Source: Paracoccaceae bacterium
Lineage (GTDB): Bacteria > Pseudomonadota > Alphaproteobacteria > Rhodobacterales > Rhodobacteraceae
Reading direction: 5' to 3'
DNA: 64,000 nucleotides
Assembly (NCBI GenBank): GCA_030750975.1
Contig: JASMHC010000002.1
Span: 60,161 to 124,160 of the forward strand
Part shown: positions 18,301-27,193 of the stretch, in pieces
Numbering within the stretch: the stretch's first letter is position 1
Layout of the letters: each line of letters starts with the position of its first letter
Translations under genes and position numbers: made by a program
Notes under the pieces: generated by a model
Database searches by the model: none
What the model was told of the DNA's origin: nothing
What the model saw: only the letters and a program-made list of their open reading frames with translations

Positions 18301-19194
18301 ATGACCATTCGCATTGGCAACGCGCCCTGTTCATGGGGCGTAGAATTTGCAGACGATCCCCGCAATCCCCATTGGCGCACCGTATTGAAGGAATGTGCCG
18401 AAGCAGGGTACAAAGGCATCGAACTCGGGCCTGTGGGCTTCATGCCCGAAGACCCTGTCGTTCTTGCTGAAGCGCTCGACGAATTCGGTCTCGAACTGAT
18501 CGGGGGCGTGGTCTTCCGCCCATTTCATGACCAAAGCAAGTGGGATGAGGTTCTGGATGGGGCGGAACGCACATGCAAGGCGCTCAAGGCGCATGGTGCC
18601 AAACATTTCGTCCTGATCGATTCGATTTCCGAGCGTCGCGCCCCGACCGCAGGACGCGCCGGCGAAGCCGAACAGATGGATGATGCGGAATGGGCCGCGT
18701 ATCGCGACCGCATCGTCACGATTGCTAAACTGGGTGCCGAAGAATACGGGCTTATCCCAGAGCTTCACCCCCACGCGGGCGGCTTTATGGACTTTGAGCC
18801 GGAAGTCGAACGGATACTTTCCGAAGTGGATGCGGACACTCTGAAGCTCTGCCTTGATACTGGCCACTGTACCTATGCCGGGTTCGATCCTGTTGCCTTC
18901 ATGAAGCGCCATATGGACCGGATCACCTATGTGCACTTCAAATCCACCGACGCCAAAGTCAAGGCCGAAGCAATTGCCAATCGAACCGGTTTCTATGACG
19001 CATGCGGTCAGGGCATCTTCTGCAACCTGTCCGAAGGCGAGGTTGATTTCCCAGCCGTCCGTCAATTGTTGCTCGATGCAAGCTACGAAGGCTGGTGTAC
19101 GATTGAACAGGATTGCGACCCAACGCTCGACCCGGACCCGCTGGGCGATGCGCGGAAGAACCGCGAATATCTTGAAAGCATTGGTTTCAAATAA
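18301..19194 (+). CDS. IolE/MocC-like sugar isomerase/dehydratase (TIM barrel)
   Basis: The protein has 297 residues, an AP-endonuclease-type TIM barrel. Metal ligands are expected in LIPELHPHAGGFMDF near 150–165 and CLDTGHCTYAG near 184–194, with THVHFK-type TYVHFKSTD near 210 and the closing IEQDCDP near 266. The N-terminus NAPCSWGVEF resembles IolE/MocC inosose dehydratases. An ideal AAGGAG precedes ATG 18301. Expected role: dehydration of the inosose to the trihydroxycyclohexanedione that IolD hydrolyses. It sits between two Gfo/Idh/MocA genes in one operon. Confidence 0.86.
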   Translation: MTIRIGNAPCSWGVEFADDPRNPHWRTVLKECAEAGYKGIELGPVGFMPEDPVVLAEALDEFGLELIGGVVFRPFHDQSKWDEVLDGAERTCKALKAHGAKHFVLIDSISERRAPTAGRAGEAEQMDDAEWAAYRDRIVTIAKLGAEEYGLIPELHPHAGGFMDFEPEVERILSEVDADTLKLCLDTGHCTYAGFDPVAFMKRHMDRITYVHFKSTDAKVKAEAIANRTGFYDACGQGIFCNLSEGEVDFPAVRQLLLDASYEGWCTIEQDCDPTLDPDPLGDARKNREYLESIGFK

Positions 19195-19205
19195 GGACAA
19201 TGGCC

Positions 19206-20339
19206 ATGACTAAGCTGAAATGGGGCATGATTGGCGGCGGCGAAGGCAGCCAGATCGGACCAGCGCATCGCCTGGGCGCGCTTGCTGACGGGTTGTTCGA
19301 ATTCGCCGCGGGCGCATTGGATCACCGGCCCGAAATTGGCAGGGAATATGCGCAACGCCTTGGCGTGTCTGCGGATCGCGCCTATGGCAGCTGGCAGGAA
19401 ATGCTTGCAGGCGAAAAGGATCGTGACGACCGCATTGATCTGGTTACGATTGCCACGCCAAATGCCACCCATTACGAGATCGCAAAAGCGTTTCTTGAAG
19501 CCGGTTTTAATGTGCTTTGCGAAAAGCCGATGACAATGACGGTTGAGGAAGGCGAAGACATTGTCCGCGTGGCCGAAGCCTCGGGCAACATCTGTGCGGT
19601 GAATTACTGCTATTCGGCCTATCCGATGGTGCGTCAGGCCCGCGCGATGGTCCGTGCAGGAGAGATCGGCAAAGTGCGTCTGGTAGTCACCAATTTCAGC
19701 CATGGCCATCACGGCGATGCGGGCGACGCAGATAATCCGCGTGTACGGTGGCGTTATGATCCGTCCGTGGCCGGGGTCTCGGGCCAATTTGCCGATTGCG
19801 GCATTCACGCGATGCATATGGCCAGCTTCGTCTGCGACGACGACGTTGAAACCCTGTCGGCAGATTTTGCCTCGACCATAAAAAGCCGCAAGTTGGAAGA
19901 TGATGCCATGGTGAATTTCCGCATGTCAGGCGGAACCGTCGGGCGGCTTTGGACATCTTCTGTTGCAATCGGGCGTCAACATGGTTTCGAATTTCAGGTC
20001 TTCGGAGAAACCGGAGGGCTGCGCTGGCACGCCGAGCAACCAAATCAGCTGATCTATACGCCGCTCGGTGGTCGCACCCAGATTATGGAAAAAGGCGAAG
20101 GCGGGCTGCACGGCGATGCCATCCGGCTTTCGCGCGTCGCAATCGCCCACCCGGAAGGCTTTCCAATGGCTGTGGCCAACATTTATTGCGATCTGGCCGA
20201 TGCGATCCTCGGCCGCGAAACGGACGGGCTGCCATCTGCCTCGGACGGGGTGCGATCAATGTCTGCGGTGCATGCGGCCGTGGCGTCGGCTAAAGCCGGT
20301 GGTCAATGGCTGGATGCCCGCCCGCCGATGTTTCGCTAA
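19206..20339 (+). CDS. Gfo/Idh/MocA oxidoreductase, second of the operon
   Basis: The protein has 377 residues. The Rossmann start is KWGMIGGGEGSQIGPAHR, the catalytic motif LCEKPMTMTVEEG lies near 104, and the dimerisation/substrate domain contains FADCGIHAMHMASF near 198–211. It closely follows the IolE-like gene. Members of this branch act on inositols, inososes or aldose derivatives with NAD(P)H; perhaps it interconverts a second inositol isomer. ATG 19206 is chosen over ATG 19200 because AAGGA is only 2 nt from the latter. Substrate unknown. Confidence 0.87.
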   Translation: MTKLKWGMIGGGEGSQIGPAHRLGALADGLFEFAAGALDHRPEIGREYAQRLGVSADRAYGSWQEMLAGEKDRDDRIDLVTIATPNATHYEIAKAFLEAGFNVLCEKPMTMTVEEGEDIVRVAEASGNICAVNYCYSAYPMVRQARAMVRAGEIGKVRLVVTNFSHGHHGDAGDADNPRVRWRYDPSVAGVSGQFADCGIHAMHMASFVCDDDVETLSADFASTIKSRKLEDDAMVNFRMSGGTVGRLWTSSVAIGRQHGFEFQVFGETGGLRWHAEQPNQLIYTPLGGRTQIMEKGEGGLHGDAIRLSRVAIAHPEGFPMAVANIYCDLADAILGRETDGLPSASDGVRSMSAVHAAVASAKAGGQWLDARPPMFR

Positions 20340-20348
20340 AGCGTTCCA

Positions 20349-20375
20349 CCCAAAACCTGCGATTCAGATTTTGGG
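20349..20375. terminator. Hairpin between convergent genes
   Basis: CCCAAAA-C-CTG (20349–20359) pairs with CAG-A-TTTTGGG (20365–20375), with one mismatch, around a 5-nt loop. It lies in the 45-bp gap between the plus-strand oxidoreductase stop and the minus-strand LacI stop, so it probably serves as a two-way terminator. No long T-run follows on either strand. Confidence 0.55.
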
Positions 20376-20384
20376 CGTAACAAT

Positions 20385-21380
20385 TCAAACCATGCGCAGC
20401 GTGCCGCGTTCGATAATGCGGCACGGAAACAGCCGAGCTTGGGGTTCCTGATCGGGATTGTCGAGCGCAGAGATGACCTTTTCAATCGATGCATCGATAA
20501 TCCCGTCAATCGGCTGGTGGATCGTGGTCAGGTCTATGTTTTCCCAACGCGCCATTTCCATATCGTTCAGACCGATCACACCGATATCATCCGGCACCGA
20601 CAGGCCAGCATCAGACATGGCGGACAATGCCCCGATGGAAAGCACATCATCGCCGCAAAAATAGGCCCCGGCATGGCTTCCTTGCAACAGCCGCAGCATT
20701 TCGGCGCGTCCGGCTTCAAAGGTTTAATCCTCGGCGAAACTGTAGGTGAAAGGAATATCGGGGTGTTTTGCCATCTCGTCCGAGAATCCGGCCAGACGAT
20801 CCTGGGTTGATGTCGCGGCCTCGGGCCCTCCCATGAAGGCAACCGAGGCATAGTTCCTGCGCACCAACTCTCGCGCGGCCATGCGGCCACATTCGATATT
20901 GTCGATTCCAACGATATCGACATGAGGATGCTCGGAATAGCGCCCGAAGCTGTGAACGACCGGCACACCGGCGTCGCGGAACGCCCGCGAAAATCCGGGG
21001 GGAAGCGTTGACGAGGCAACGATTACCCCGTCGACCGAATACTGGCGCAGCATTCTGACCGAATTTTCGGGTTCGATTTCATCTGACAAGTTTACCAGCA
21101 AAGGGCGTAAGCCCCGTTCCTGCAATCCGCGCGTGAACAGATCGAAGACTTCCAGAAAGAACGGGTTGTGAAAGTTGTTGGATACAAGACCGATCAAATT
21201 GGTGCGCCCGGTGGTCAGTGACGACGCCAAGGCGTTCGGGTGATAGCCAAGCTCGGCCGCCGCCGCTTCAACTCGTTCGCGCATCTTGCGCGACACTGAC
21301 GCCCCTTGCGTGAAAGTACGTGACACGGCGGATCGGGATACCCCCGCGCGCTCGGCCACCTCTTTCAACGTCACTGCCAT
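20385..21380 (-). pseudogene. LacI family repressor interrupted by an in-frame TAA
   Basis: Read from ATG 21380, the frame starts MAVTLKEVAERAGVSRSAVS, a normal LacI helix-turn-helix, then a hinge and periplasmic-binding-like core (NLIGLVSNNFHNPFF). It stops at codon 219 (TAA at 20724–20726). The same frame continues directly with TFEAGRAEMLRLLQGSHAGA and DDIGVIGLNDMEMARW to a natural stop at 20385, so only one codon separates the two halves. Full length would be 331 residues. Tyrosine TAC/TAT to TAA is a plausible single change. The truncated product keeps the DNA-binding domain but loses most of the second effector subdomain. Probable regulator of the TTTGCAACCGGTTGCAAA sites. Confidence 0.85.
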
Positions 21381-21470
21381 TTTCAGCCTTTCAGAACACA
21401 CCAGACGGGCAAAACCGGCCCGAGATCACAGGCTCACAGCGTCTGCGCAGCAATCCGACAAGCCGAGCGT

Positions 21471-22226
21471 TCAGATCGATCCACCTTCCACCATGAAATT
21501 ATTGGCGCTGCACATCGCCGCGTCGTCAGAGGCAAGGTACAGAACCATTCGCGCCACATAGACCGGATCAATCGGATCGGGCAGACACTGGCGGTCCAGT
21601 TGCTTTTCCAAAGCTTCCTGCGTCACCCAAAGTTCCTTTTGCCGGTCGGTCATGATCCAGCCCGGGACGACGGTGTTGACACGGATACGATGCCGCCCGA
21701 GATCACGCGCCATCGCGCGGGTAAGCCCGTGCACAGCGGCCTTGGCGGTTGTGTATGCGGGAAATCCTCCGCCGGCTTCTTACCAGGAATTCGAGCCAAT
21801 GTTGATGATCGACCCGCCGCCGGCTTCGATCATCCCCGGAGCGACCGACTGGATCGCAAAGAACATATGGCGCAGGTTTGTGGCCATGCGTTCATCCCAG
21901 TATTCCGCGGTGATCTCGTGCCAGTCGTGGCGGTCGTCACGCGCGGCGTTGTTGACCAGCACATGGGCCGGCCCAAGTGCGGCCTCCAACTGCGCAAATG
22001 CATGTCTGAGCGCATCGATATCTCGCAAGTCACACGCAGAAAAAGCATGATCCCCACCGAGCGACGCCAGCATTTCGGCACCCGCTGCGTCGTTCAGATC
22101 AACAAACCCGACAAGCGCACCTTGCGCCGCAAAAGCCCTGACAATTTCCGCACCGATACCCGAGGCACCTCCGGTTACTAACACGGTTTTACCAGCAAGG
22201 CTGGGATAAACTGCAAAATTGGTCAT
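21471..22226 (-). pseudogene. SDR family oxidoreductase interrupted by an in-frame TAA
   Basis: The frame from ATG 22226 shows the NAD(P) motif VLVTGGASGIGAEIVRAF, then LVNNAARDDRHDW and GGSIINIGSNSW. A TAA at 21780–21782 (codon 149) interrupts it immediately before EAGGGFPAYTTAKAAVHGL, which holds the catalytic YxxxK. The rest (RVNTVVPGWIMTDRQ and on to VEGGSI) continues in the same frame to 21471. Full length would be 251 residues. As written, the catalytic tyrosine is not translated, so the enzyme should be dead. Its ATG overlaps the stop of the IolB-like gene by 4 bp. Confidence 0.85.
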
Positions 22227-23033
22227 TTCTGATCCCTTTCAGCAATCCAGATGACAGCCGGATCAAACTGGAAGCGCCATTTGCGCAAATGTCCGGCCAT
22301 GACATTAAGATAATACATATCGTACCCATAAACGGCAGCGCAGGGATGGTGGCCTTTGGGCACCAAAACCACGTCGCCGTCGCGAACCGCCATGGTCTCA
22401 TCCAGGCTACCGTCCTCGGTATAGACGCGCTGAATGCCAAACCCGTCATCGGGCGCGATCCGGTGGTAATAGGTTTCTTCCAGATAGGTGATGCGGGGGA
22501 AATCATCTTCATCATGGCGATGGCTGGGAAAGCTTGACCAGTTTCCCGATGGGGTAAACACCTCGGTCACCAAAAGGCTGTCGCAGGTGTCCCGGTCTTC
22601 CATGGCGATATTGTTGATATATCGGGTGTTGGTGCCGGTTCCCCTTTCGGTCAGGACAATTCCGTCCGGACCCAGTTTTTGTGCTTTGTGCCCCCCCGTG
22701 GCAGGGGCGGAACAGACAGCCAGAACACAATCCGTCGTCGCAATTGCCGTCCAGTCGCAATCGTTCGGGATATACAAGGCATGTGGCGGGGTGCGATCCC
22801 AAACGCGCATCCGATCACCCAACACACCCCAGTCTTGCCCCGCACCATGCAGATGCGCCTTGCCTTCGACCAGCACCAGAATAACCTCTCGATCACCTGT
22901 CACCTCTGAAGCTTTCTCGCCCGCCCTTAGGCGATACAGGCCGAACCCGACATAGCCCCACCCAGCCTTTTTGGGGGGTTATGTCGTGAACTTTTCCGTT
23001 CGTTCCATTTGGTTTGACCCGAAGATCGGTCAT
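22223..23033 (-). pseudogene. Second IolB-like isomerase with a 1-nt frameshift
   Basis: The 5' part starts at ATG 23033 (MTDLRVKPNGTNGKVHDITP), then loses frame at the C6–A5 tract (plus strand T5 22968–22972 and G6 22973–22978). Removing one base restores KAGWGYVGFGLYRLRAGEKA, which joins smoothly to the long frame running to 22223 (VTGDREVILVLVEG, SFPSHRHDEDDFPRITYLEE, PKGHHPCAAVYGYDMYYLNV). The repaired protein of about 269 residues is a bicupin like IolB at 13357–14193 but clearly diverged from it. As written, the intact part could start only at an internal codon and would lack about 40 residues. Confidence 0.82.
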
Positions 23034-23048
23034 TGGCGTTTCCCTTGG

Positions 23049-24193
23049 TTACGGCATGCGGCGTGCACGATTTTGACCCAGCGCTGCGTAAAACTCGTGA
23101 TCGCTCATTCCTTCGTCGAGCGCCCGCGCCAGCAGACCGGCCTGACTTTCTGACGCAAGCCCCCCAATCGGAGGGTCAGTATCAAGATTGGTCGGGAACG
23201 GATAGCCTTCGGCGACGGCACCGATCACCGCCGCGCGCGCTTCGCCCGGCAGGTCCAGATCCCGCATGGCCGGAAACAGAACGCGCACCATTTCGGTCCG
23301 ATCTATCCGCTCTAGCGTCCGGCCCATTGCCGATCCGATCTGCATCAGGTTTGCCATCCGGTGAATATTTTCCGACCGGTTTTCACCAGCCGCATGAAAC
23401 AGAGCGGGGTTAAAAAACACAGCATCACCCTTTTCCAAAGGAAGCTGAACACAGCGTGCTTCAAACACTTCGCGGAACCGGGGCAAAAGCGTCGCCACAT
23501 ATCCCGGCCCATAACGCTGGGAATTGGGCAACAGTTTCGTCGGCCCGCTTTCAATCGGCATATCACAATGCGCAACCGCGCCCTGCAATGTCAGGCTGGC
23601 GGAAAGGTGGTGACTATGGGCGGGAAACGCCTCGGCCTGTTGTTGTGTCATGAAACCAAGGTGATAGTCCCTGTGGCAAATCTGCGCCTTCCCCCCGGGC
23701 GCACAAGATTTGCCTGAGTGGTCATCTGCCACCATGGCCCTAGCCAGGCTTGGCTAACGGCCGCAATCGCCGGGCTGGCAAAGTAACGGGCGAATACCGC
23801 CGGATCACGCAAACACAGTTTTTGCAGCGAGTTCCAAATTCGGTCATTGGCCCCGCGTTCGCCAAAATGGTCGCCACCGGACGATTGGGCGCGCTCTTCT
23901 TCGATGATCTTTTCAAAAATCGCCGTTGCCAGGTCCAGCGCTTCCAGATCACGTATCGCGCCCTTCAGCGCCACAGCACCGGAAAGATGGCCAAGGACAT
24001 TGGCCCATTCGGCCATCAGCAGAACCCGCGTGTCGGGATCTCCAAGCGCCCGATCGATCGTATTGTCTTCGTAGACGGGGATGTTGCATTCAATGCGGTC
24101 CGCAAACGGAACATCAGCTTTGACAAGCTGTTCGGAAATCAGCGCTTGGAATTCGTCAATCCGGCAATCTGCCTCGGAATAGAAACCCTGCAT
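23049..24193 (-). pseudogene. Phytanoyl-CoA dioxygenase-like Fe(II)/2OG enzyme with a 1-nt frameshift
   Basis: From ATG 24193 the frame reads to WWQMTTQANLVRPGG, then shifts at a run of six G (plus-strand C 23692–23697). One more G would continue KAQICHRDYHLGFMTQQQAEAF in the frame that ends at 23049. The C-terminal part holds SHHLSASLTLQGAVAHCDMP and AVFFNPALFHAAGENRSEN, as in PhyH-type double-stranded beta-helix oxygenases (HxD…H iron site). The repaired length is about 381 residues. Such enzymes hydroxylate or demethylate with 2-oxoglutarate and O2. Its presence in an iol-type operon is unusual. The lesion splits the iron-binding half from the N-terminus. Confidence 0.8.
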
Positions 24194-24236
24194 GGGCTAC
24201 CCTTTCGTTTTTCCCGAAGTGTCGACAGTCCGCCCT

Positions 24237-25232
24237 TTAGGACTCAGGGCGCACAGCCTGCCCGGTTTCAACCGATTTCAATGCCGCCTCGGCCAATTCC
24301 AGCGCCCGTAAACCGTCTTGCCCGGTGACGGGCATCGGGCTGCCATCACGAACGGCCTTTACAAATGCGGCAATTTCATTGGCGTAGGCTTTTTCGTATC
24401 GGGTCATGAAAAAATTCAGCAAAGGTGAGCGCGTGTACCCGTCACCACCGGCGATTTCGATATTTGCTTCGCGCAGGTTGTCCGCGCGAACCGATCCAAG
24501 CGAACCATGCACTTCGATCCGCTGGTCATAGCCATAGGTGGCACGGCGGGAATTGTTGATGGTGCATTGCTTCCCGCTTGCCGTGGTAAGGATCACGTTG
24601 GCGCTGTCATAATCCCCAAGCTCGCCGATTTTCGGATCAGTCAGAACCGAAGCTGCCGCCTGAACCGACACGATCTCTTCCCCCAAAAGCCAGCGGGCGA
24701 CATCGAAATCATGGATGGTCATATCGCGGAAGATACCCCCGGAGCGGGTGATGTAATCATAGGGCGGCGGCCCCGGATCACGGCTGGTCAGTGTCACAAT
24801 TTCCACGTCGCCAATTCGGCCTTCGTCAATGACGGCCTTCAGGGCCATAAAGTCGGGATCAAATCGCCGGTTGAAGCCCAGCATCAGGCGACCGCCTTCA
24901 TTGTTGACTGTCGCCAGACAAGACCGCACCCGATCCACATCCAGATCAATCGGCTTTTCGCAAAAAACGGCTTTACCTGCTTTGACAAACTGCTCAATCA
25001 GATCGGCATGGGTGTCCGTTGGCGTGCAGATTGCCACCGCATCAACATCCGCCGAGGCCGCAATTTCGTCGATATCCCGGATATCGCAGCCATAAGCCTT
25101 TTTCACCGCATTGGCCGCTTCGGCGAAAGGCTCTGCCACAGCAACCAACCGTGCTTCAGGAACCGCGTCAACAGCCCGGGCGTGGACCTGCCCGATCCGG
25201 CCCGCGCCCAGTATGGCAAACCGCAGAACCAT
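24237..25232 (-). CDS. Gfo/Idh/MocA oxidoreductase, inositol 2-dehydrogenase-like (IolG)
   Basis: The protein has 331 residues, the usual IolG length. The Rossmann motif is AILGAGRIGQVHARAV, the catalytic lysine motif CEKPIDLDVDRV near 93, and the signature GFNRRFDPDFMALK near 120. SGGIFRDMTIHDFDVARWLLG near 165–185 carries the Asp/His catalytic pair. It is the best myo-inositol dehydrogenase candidate in the window. The ATG overlaps the ABC ATPase stop (TGATG). It remains intact although the next three genes of its operon are broken. Confidence 0.9.
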   Translation of the reverse strand: MVLRFAILGAGRIGQVHARAVDAVPEARLVAVAEPFAEAANAVKKAYGCDIRDIDEIAASADVDAVAICTPTDTHADLIEQFVKAGKAVFCEKPIDLDVDRVRSCLATVNNEGGRLMLGFNRRFDPDFMALKAVIDEGRIGDVEIVTLTSRDPGPPPYDYITRSGGIFRDMTIHDFDVARWLLGEEIVSVQAAASVLTDPKIGELGDYDSANVILTTASGKQCTINNSRRATYGYDQRIEVHGSLGSVRADNLREANIEIAGGDGYTRSPLLNFFMTRYEKAYANEIAAFVKAVRDGSPMPVTGQDGLRALELAEAALKSVETGQAVRPES

Positions 25233-26017
25233 CAGAGCGCATGTTCCATGTATTCTTCGCCGGTTTTGGCACCGGTGATGTAGGACACAACGTCTTCGCC
25301 GGTATAATCGCCGCTCTTGATGTCAAGATTGGCGCAGATACGCCCACGGCGGAACACCACGATCCGGTCCACCAGATCAAACACCTGACGCATGTTGTGG
25401 CTGACAAGGATCAGGGGTTCGCCCTGCTCTTTCAGCTGCCGGACGATATTTTCTACCTGAGCCGTTTCCTGCACACCCAAAGCCGCCGTCGGTTCATCCA
25501 TGATCGTAAGGCGGGAATGAAATGTCGCTGTTCGGGCGATGGCCACACATTGCCTCTGCCCGCCCGACATGTTGCGGATTGTGTTGCGGATGTTGGGGAT
25601 TTTCACGGCCGTTTTGTTCAAGCCGTCAATCGTGGCCTGTCGCATCCCCTTATAGTCAAGAAAGCGGAACGGACCCAACCAGTTCCAATAGGTCATTTCG
25701 CGACCCAGAAACAGGTTGTCGGGCACATCCAGATCATCGGCCAGAGCCAGCGTTTGGAACACTGTCTCGATCCCGGCCTCGCGGGCATCCAGCGGGCCGC
25801 CAAACTCAACCTCTTCACCATAAAGCGAGATTTTGCCGCGCGTTCGTTGCTCAACCCCTGTGATCTGGCGAACGAAAGTGGATTTACCCGCGCCGTTATC
25901 GCCCATGATGGCGACATGCTCGCCCTTTTTCAGTTCAAAATTTGCCCCTTCAAGCGCGTGGACACCGCCGTAATGCTTGGTCAGGTCTTCTGTTTTCAGA
26001 ACGAATTCGTCGCTCAT
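25232..26017 (-). CDS. Sugar ABC transporter ATP-binding protein (single-domain, CUT2-type)
   Basis: The protein has 261 residues with one ATPase domain: Walker A MGDNGAGKST near 38, signature MSGGQRQCVAIARTA near 145 and Walker B LTIMDEPTAALG near 167. It is half the size of the usual RbsA/XylG double ATPase. Single-domain CUT2 ATPases of this FrcA-like kind are known in alphaproteobacteria. The start at ATG 26017 follows TTAGGAGACC. It pairs with the RbsC-like permease and RbsB-like binding protein next to it; substrate is probably an inositol or a derivative. Confidence 0.9.
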   Translation of the reverse strand: MSDEFVLKTEDLTKHYGGVHALEGANFELKKGEHVAIMGDNGAGKSTFVRQITGVEQRTRGKISLYGEEVEFGGPLDAREAGIETVFQTLALADDLDVPDNLFLGREMTYWNWLGPFRFLDYKGMRQATIDGLNKTAVKIPNIRNTIRNMSGGQRQCVAIARTATFHSRLTIMDEPTAALGVQETAQVENIVRQLKEQGEPLILVSHNMRQVFDLVDRIVVFRRGRICANLDIKSGDYTGEDVVSYITGAKTGEEYMEHAL

Positions 26018-26033
26018 ATCCTGGTCTCCTAAC

Positions 26034-27107
26034 CTAAGCTTTGCTTCGTTGGCGGTACTGGTCAAGAATGACCGCCGCGATGATGATCGCGCCCATCGCC
26101 ATCAACTGGTACGAGCCGTCCAGCTTGATATATGTGAAACCCGAGCGGATCACGCCAATCACCATGGCACCAAGCACCGTCCCGATGATCGAACCGCGAC
26201 CGCCCGTCAGGCTGATGCCGCCGATCACGGCCATGGCGATGGCGAAAAGTTCGTAAAACTCGCCCATACCGGCCTGAGCGGTCGATGCTTTTGAGCTAAG
26301 AACGACCCCTGCGAAAGCAGCAAGCATTGAGGCGATCATGTAGACCATGATCTTGTGACGTTTGACGTTGATCCCTGACATCCGCGCGGCTTCCTCGTTC
26401 GAGCCGATTGCATAGGTGTGCTTGCCGTATACGGTATAGCGCATGATCACGTGAAAGATCACCGCCAGCGCCAGAAACCAGACAACAGGCATCATGCCGG
26501 CACCAATGGCGGCATATTGCTCGGTCGGAAAGGAAATCGGGTTCCCCGAAGACCACCACAGCGCGATCCCACGGCAAACAAGGAACATTCCAAGTGTCGC
26601 AATGAAGGGCGGAATACGGAAATAAGCAATAAAGGTTCCGTTAATGGCACCGATAAGGGCACCGAAAGAGATACCGATCACAACCGGTATAAGCACCGGA
26701 AGGTCCATGGCCCAGGTTCCAAACAGCGCCTTGGGGTTTGGAAAGCCATTTACCAGTTCGGTTTGTCCGAAACTCATTGCGATCATAGCCGTGGCCGCAA
26801 CCAGAGGACCCGAGCTTAGGTCAATGCCGGCGGTGATGATGACTTGCGTCACACCCAGCGCGATGATGCCAATGATTGCGACCTGAAGAATGATGATCTT
26901 CAGTCGCGCCTCGTTGAAGATCGAATCAAACCGGCCGCGCGTGTCGAACAGGAAGCTCTGGTCGTTCATATAAGGCAGAACCTGCCCGAGAATTTCAAAG
27001 ATGACGACAATGATGACAAGGGCGAGGAAGACGTTCATCTCGCTGGGCCAGGTCCTCTTGGACTTGTCGTAGGTTAGCCCGCCGGTGCCGTGGCTGGTAT
27101 CAGACAT
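26034..27107 (-). CDS. Sugar ABC transporter permease (RbsC/FrcC-like, CUT2)
   Basis: The protein has 357 residues with about 8–10 membrane helices and a BPD_transp_2-type core (GVTQVIITAGIDLSSGPLVAATAM near 80–103, and SNEEAARMSGINVKRHK near 233, the conserved EAA-like loop). It ends GGISLTGGRGSIIGTVLGAM and a last helix. ATG 27107 gives MSDTSHGTGG. It lies between the ATPase and the binding protein in the minus-strand operon. Confidence 0.9.
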   Translation of the reverse strand: MSDTSHGTGGLTYDKSKRTWPSEMNVFLALVIIVVIFEILGQVLPYMNDQSFLFDTRGRFDSIFNEARLKIIILQVAIIGIIALGVTQVIITAGIDLSSGPLVAATAMIAMSFGQTELVNGFPNPKALFGTWAMDLPVLIPVVIGISFGALIGAINGTFIAYFRIPPFIATLGMFLVCRGIALWWSSGNPISFPTEQYAAIGAGMMPVVWFLALAVIFHVIMRYTVYGKHTYAIGSNEEAARMSGINVKRHKIMVYMIASMLAAFAGVVLSSKASTAQAGMGEFYELFAIAMAVIGGISLTGGRGSIIGTVLGAMVIGVIRSGFTYIKLDGSYQLMAMGAIIIAAVILDQYRQRSKA

Positions 27108-27193
27108 TTTTTTGAGTCCCCGTTTGGGAATAGCAGTAGAATAGTTCGGGACGGCACCCAAAGCGCCGCCCCGGATTTGATAGAGGCGTGGAC

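Noticed and set aside
20724..21782. Programmed stop-codon readthrough or an alternative genetic code
   Set aside because: TAA and TGA serve as ordinary stops for the intact genes of the window; two nearby genes have indels, which readthrough cannot explain.
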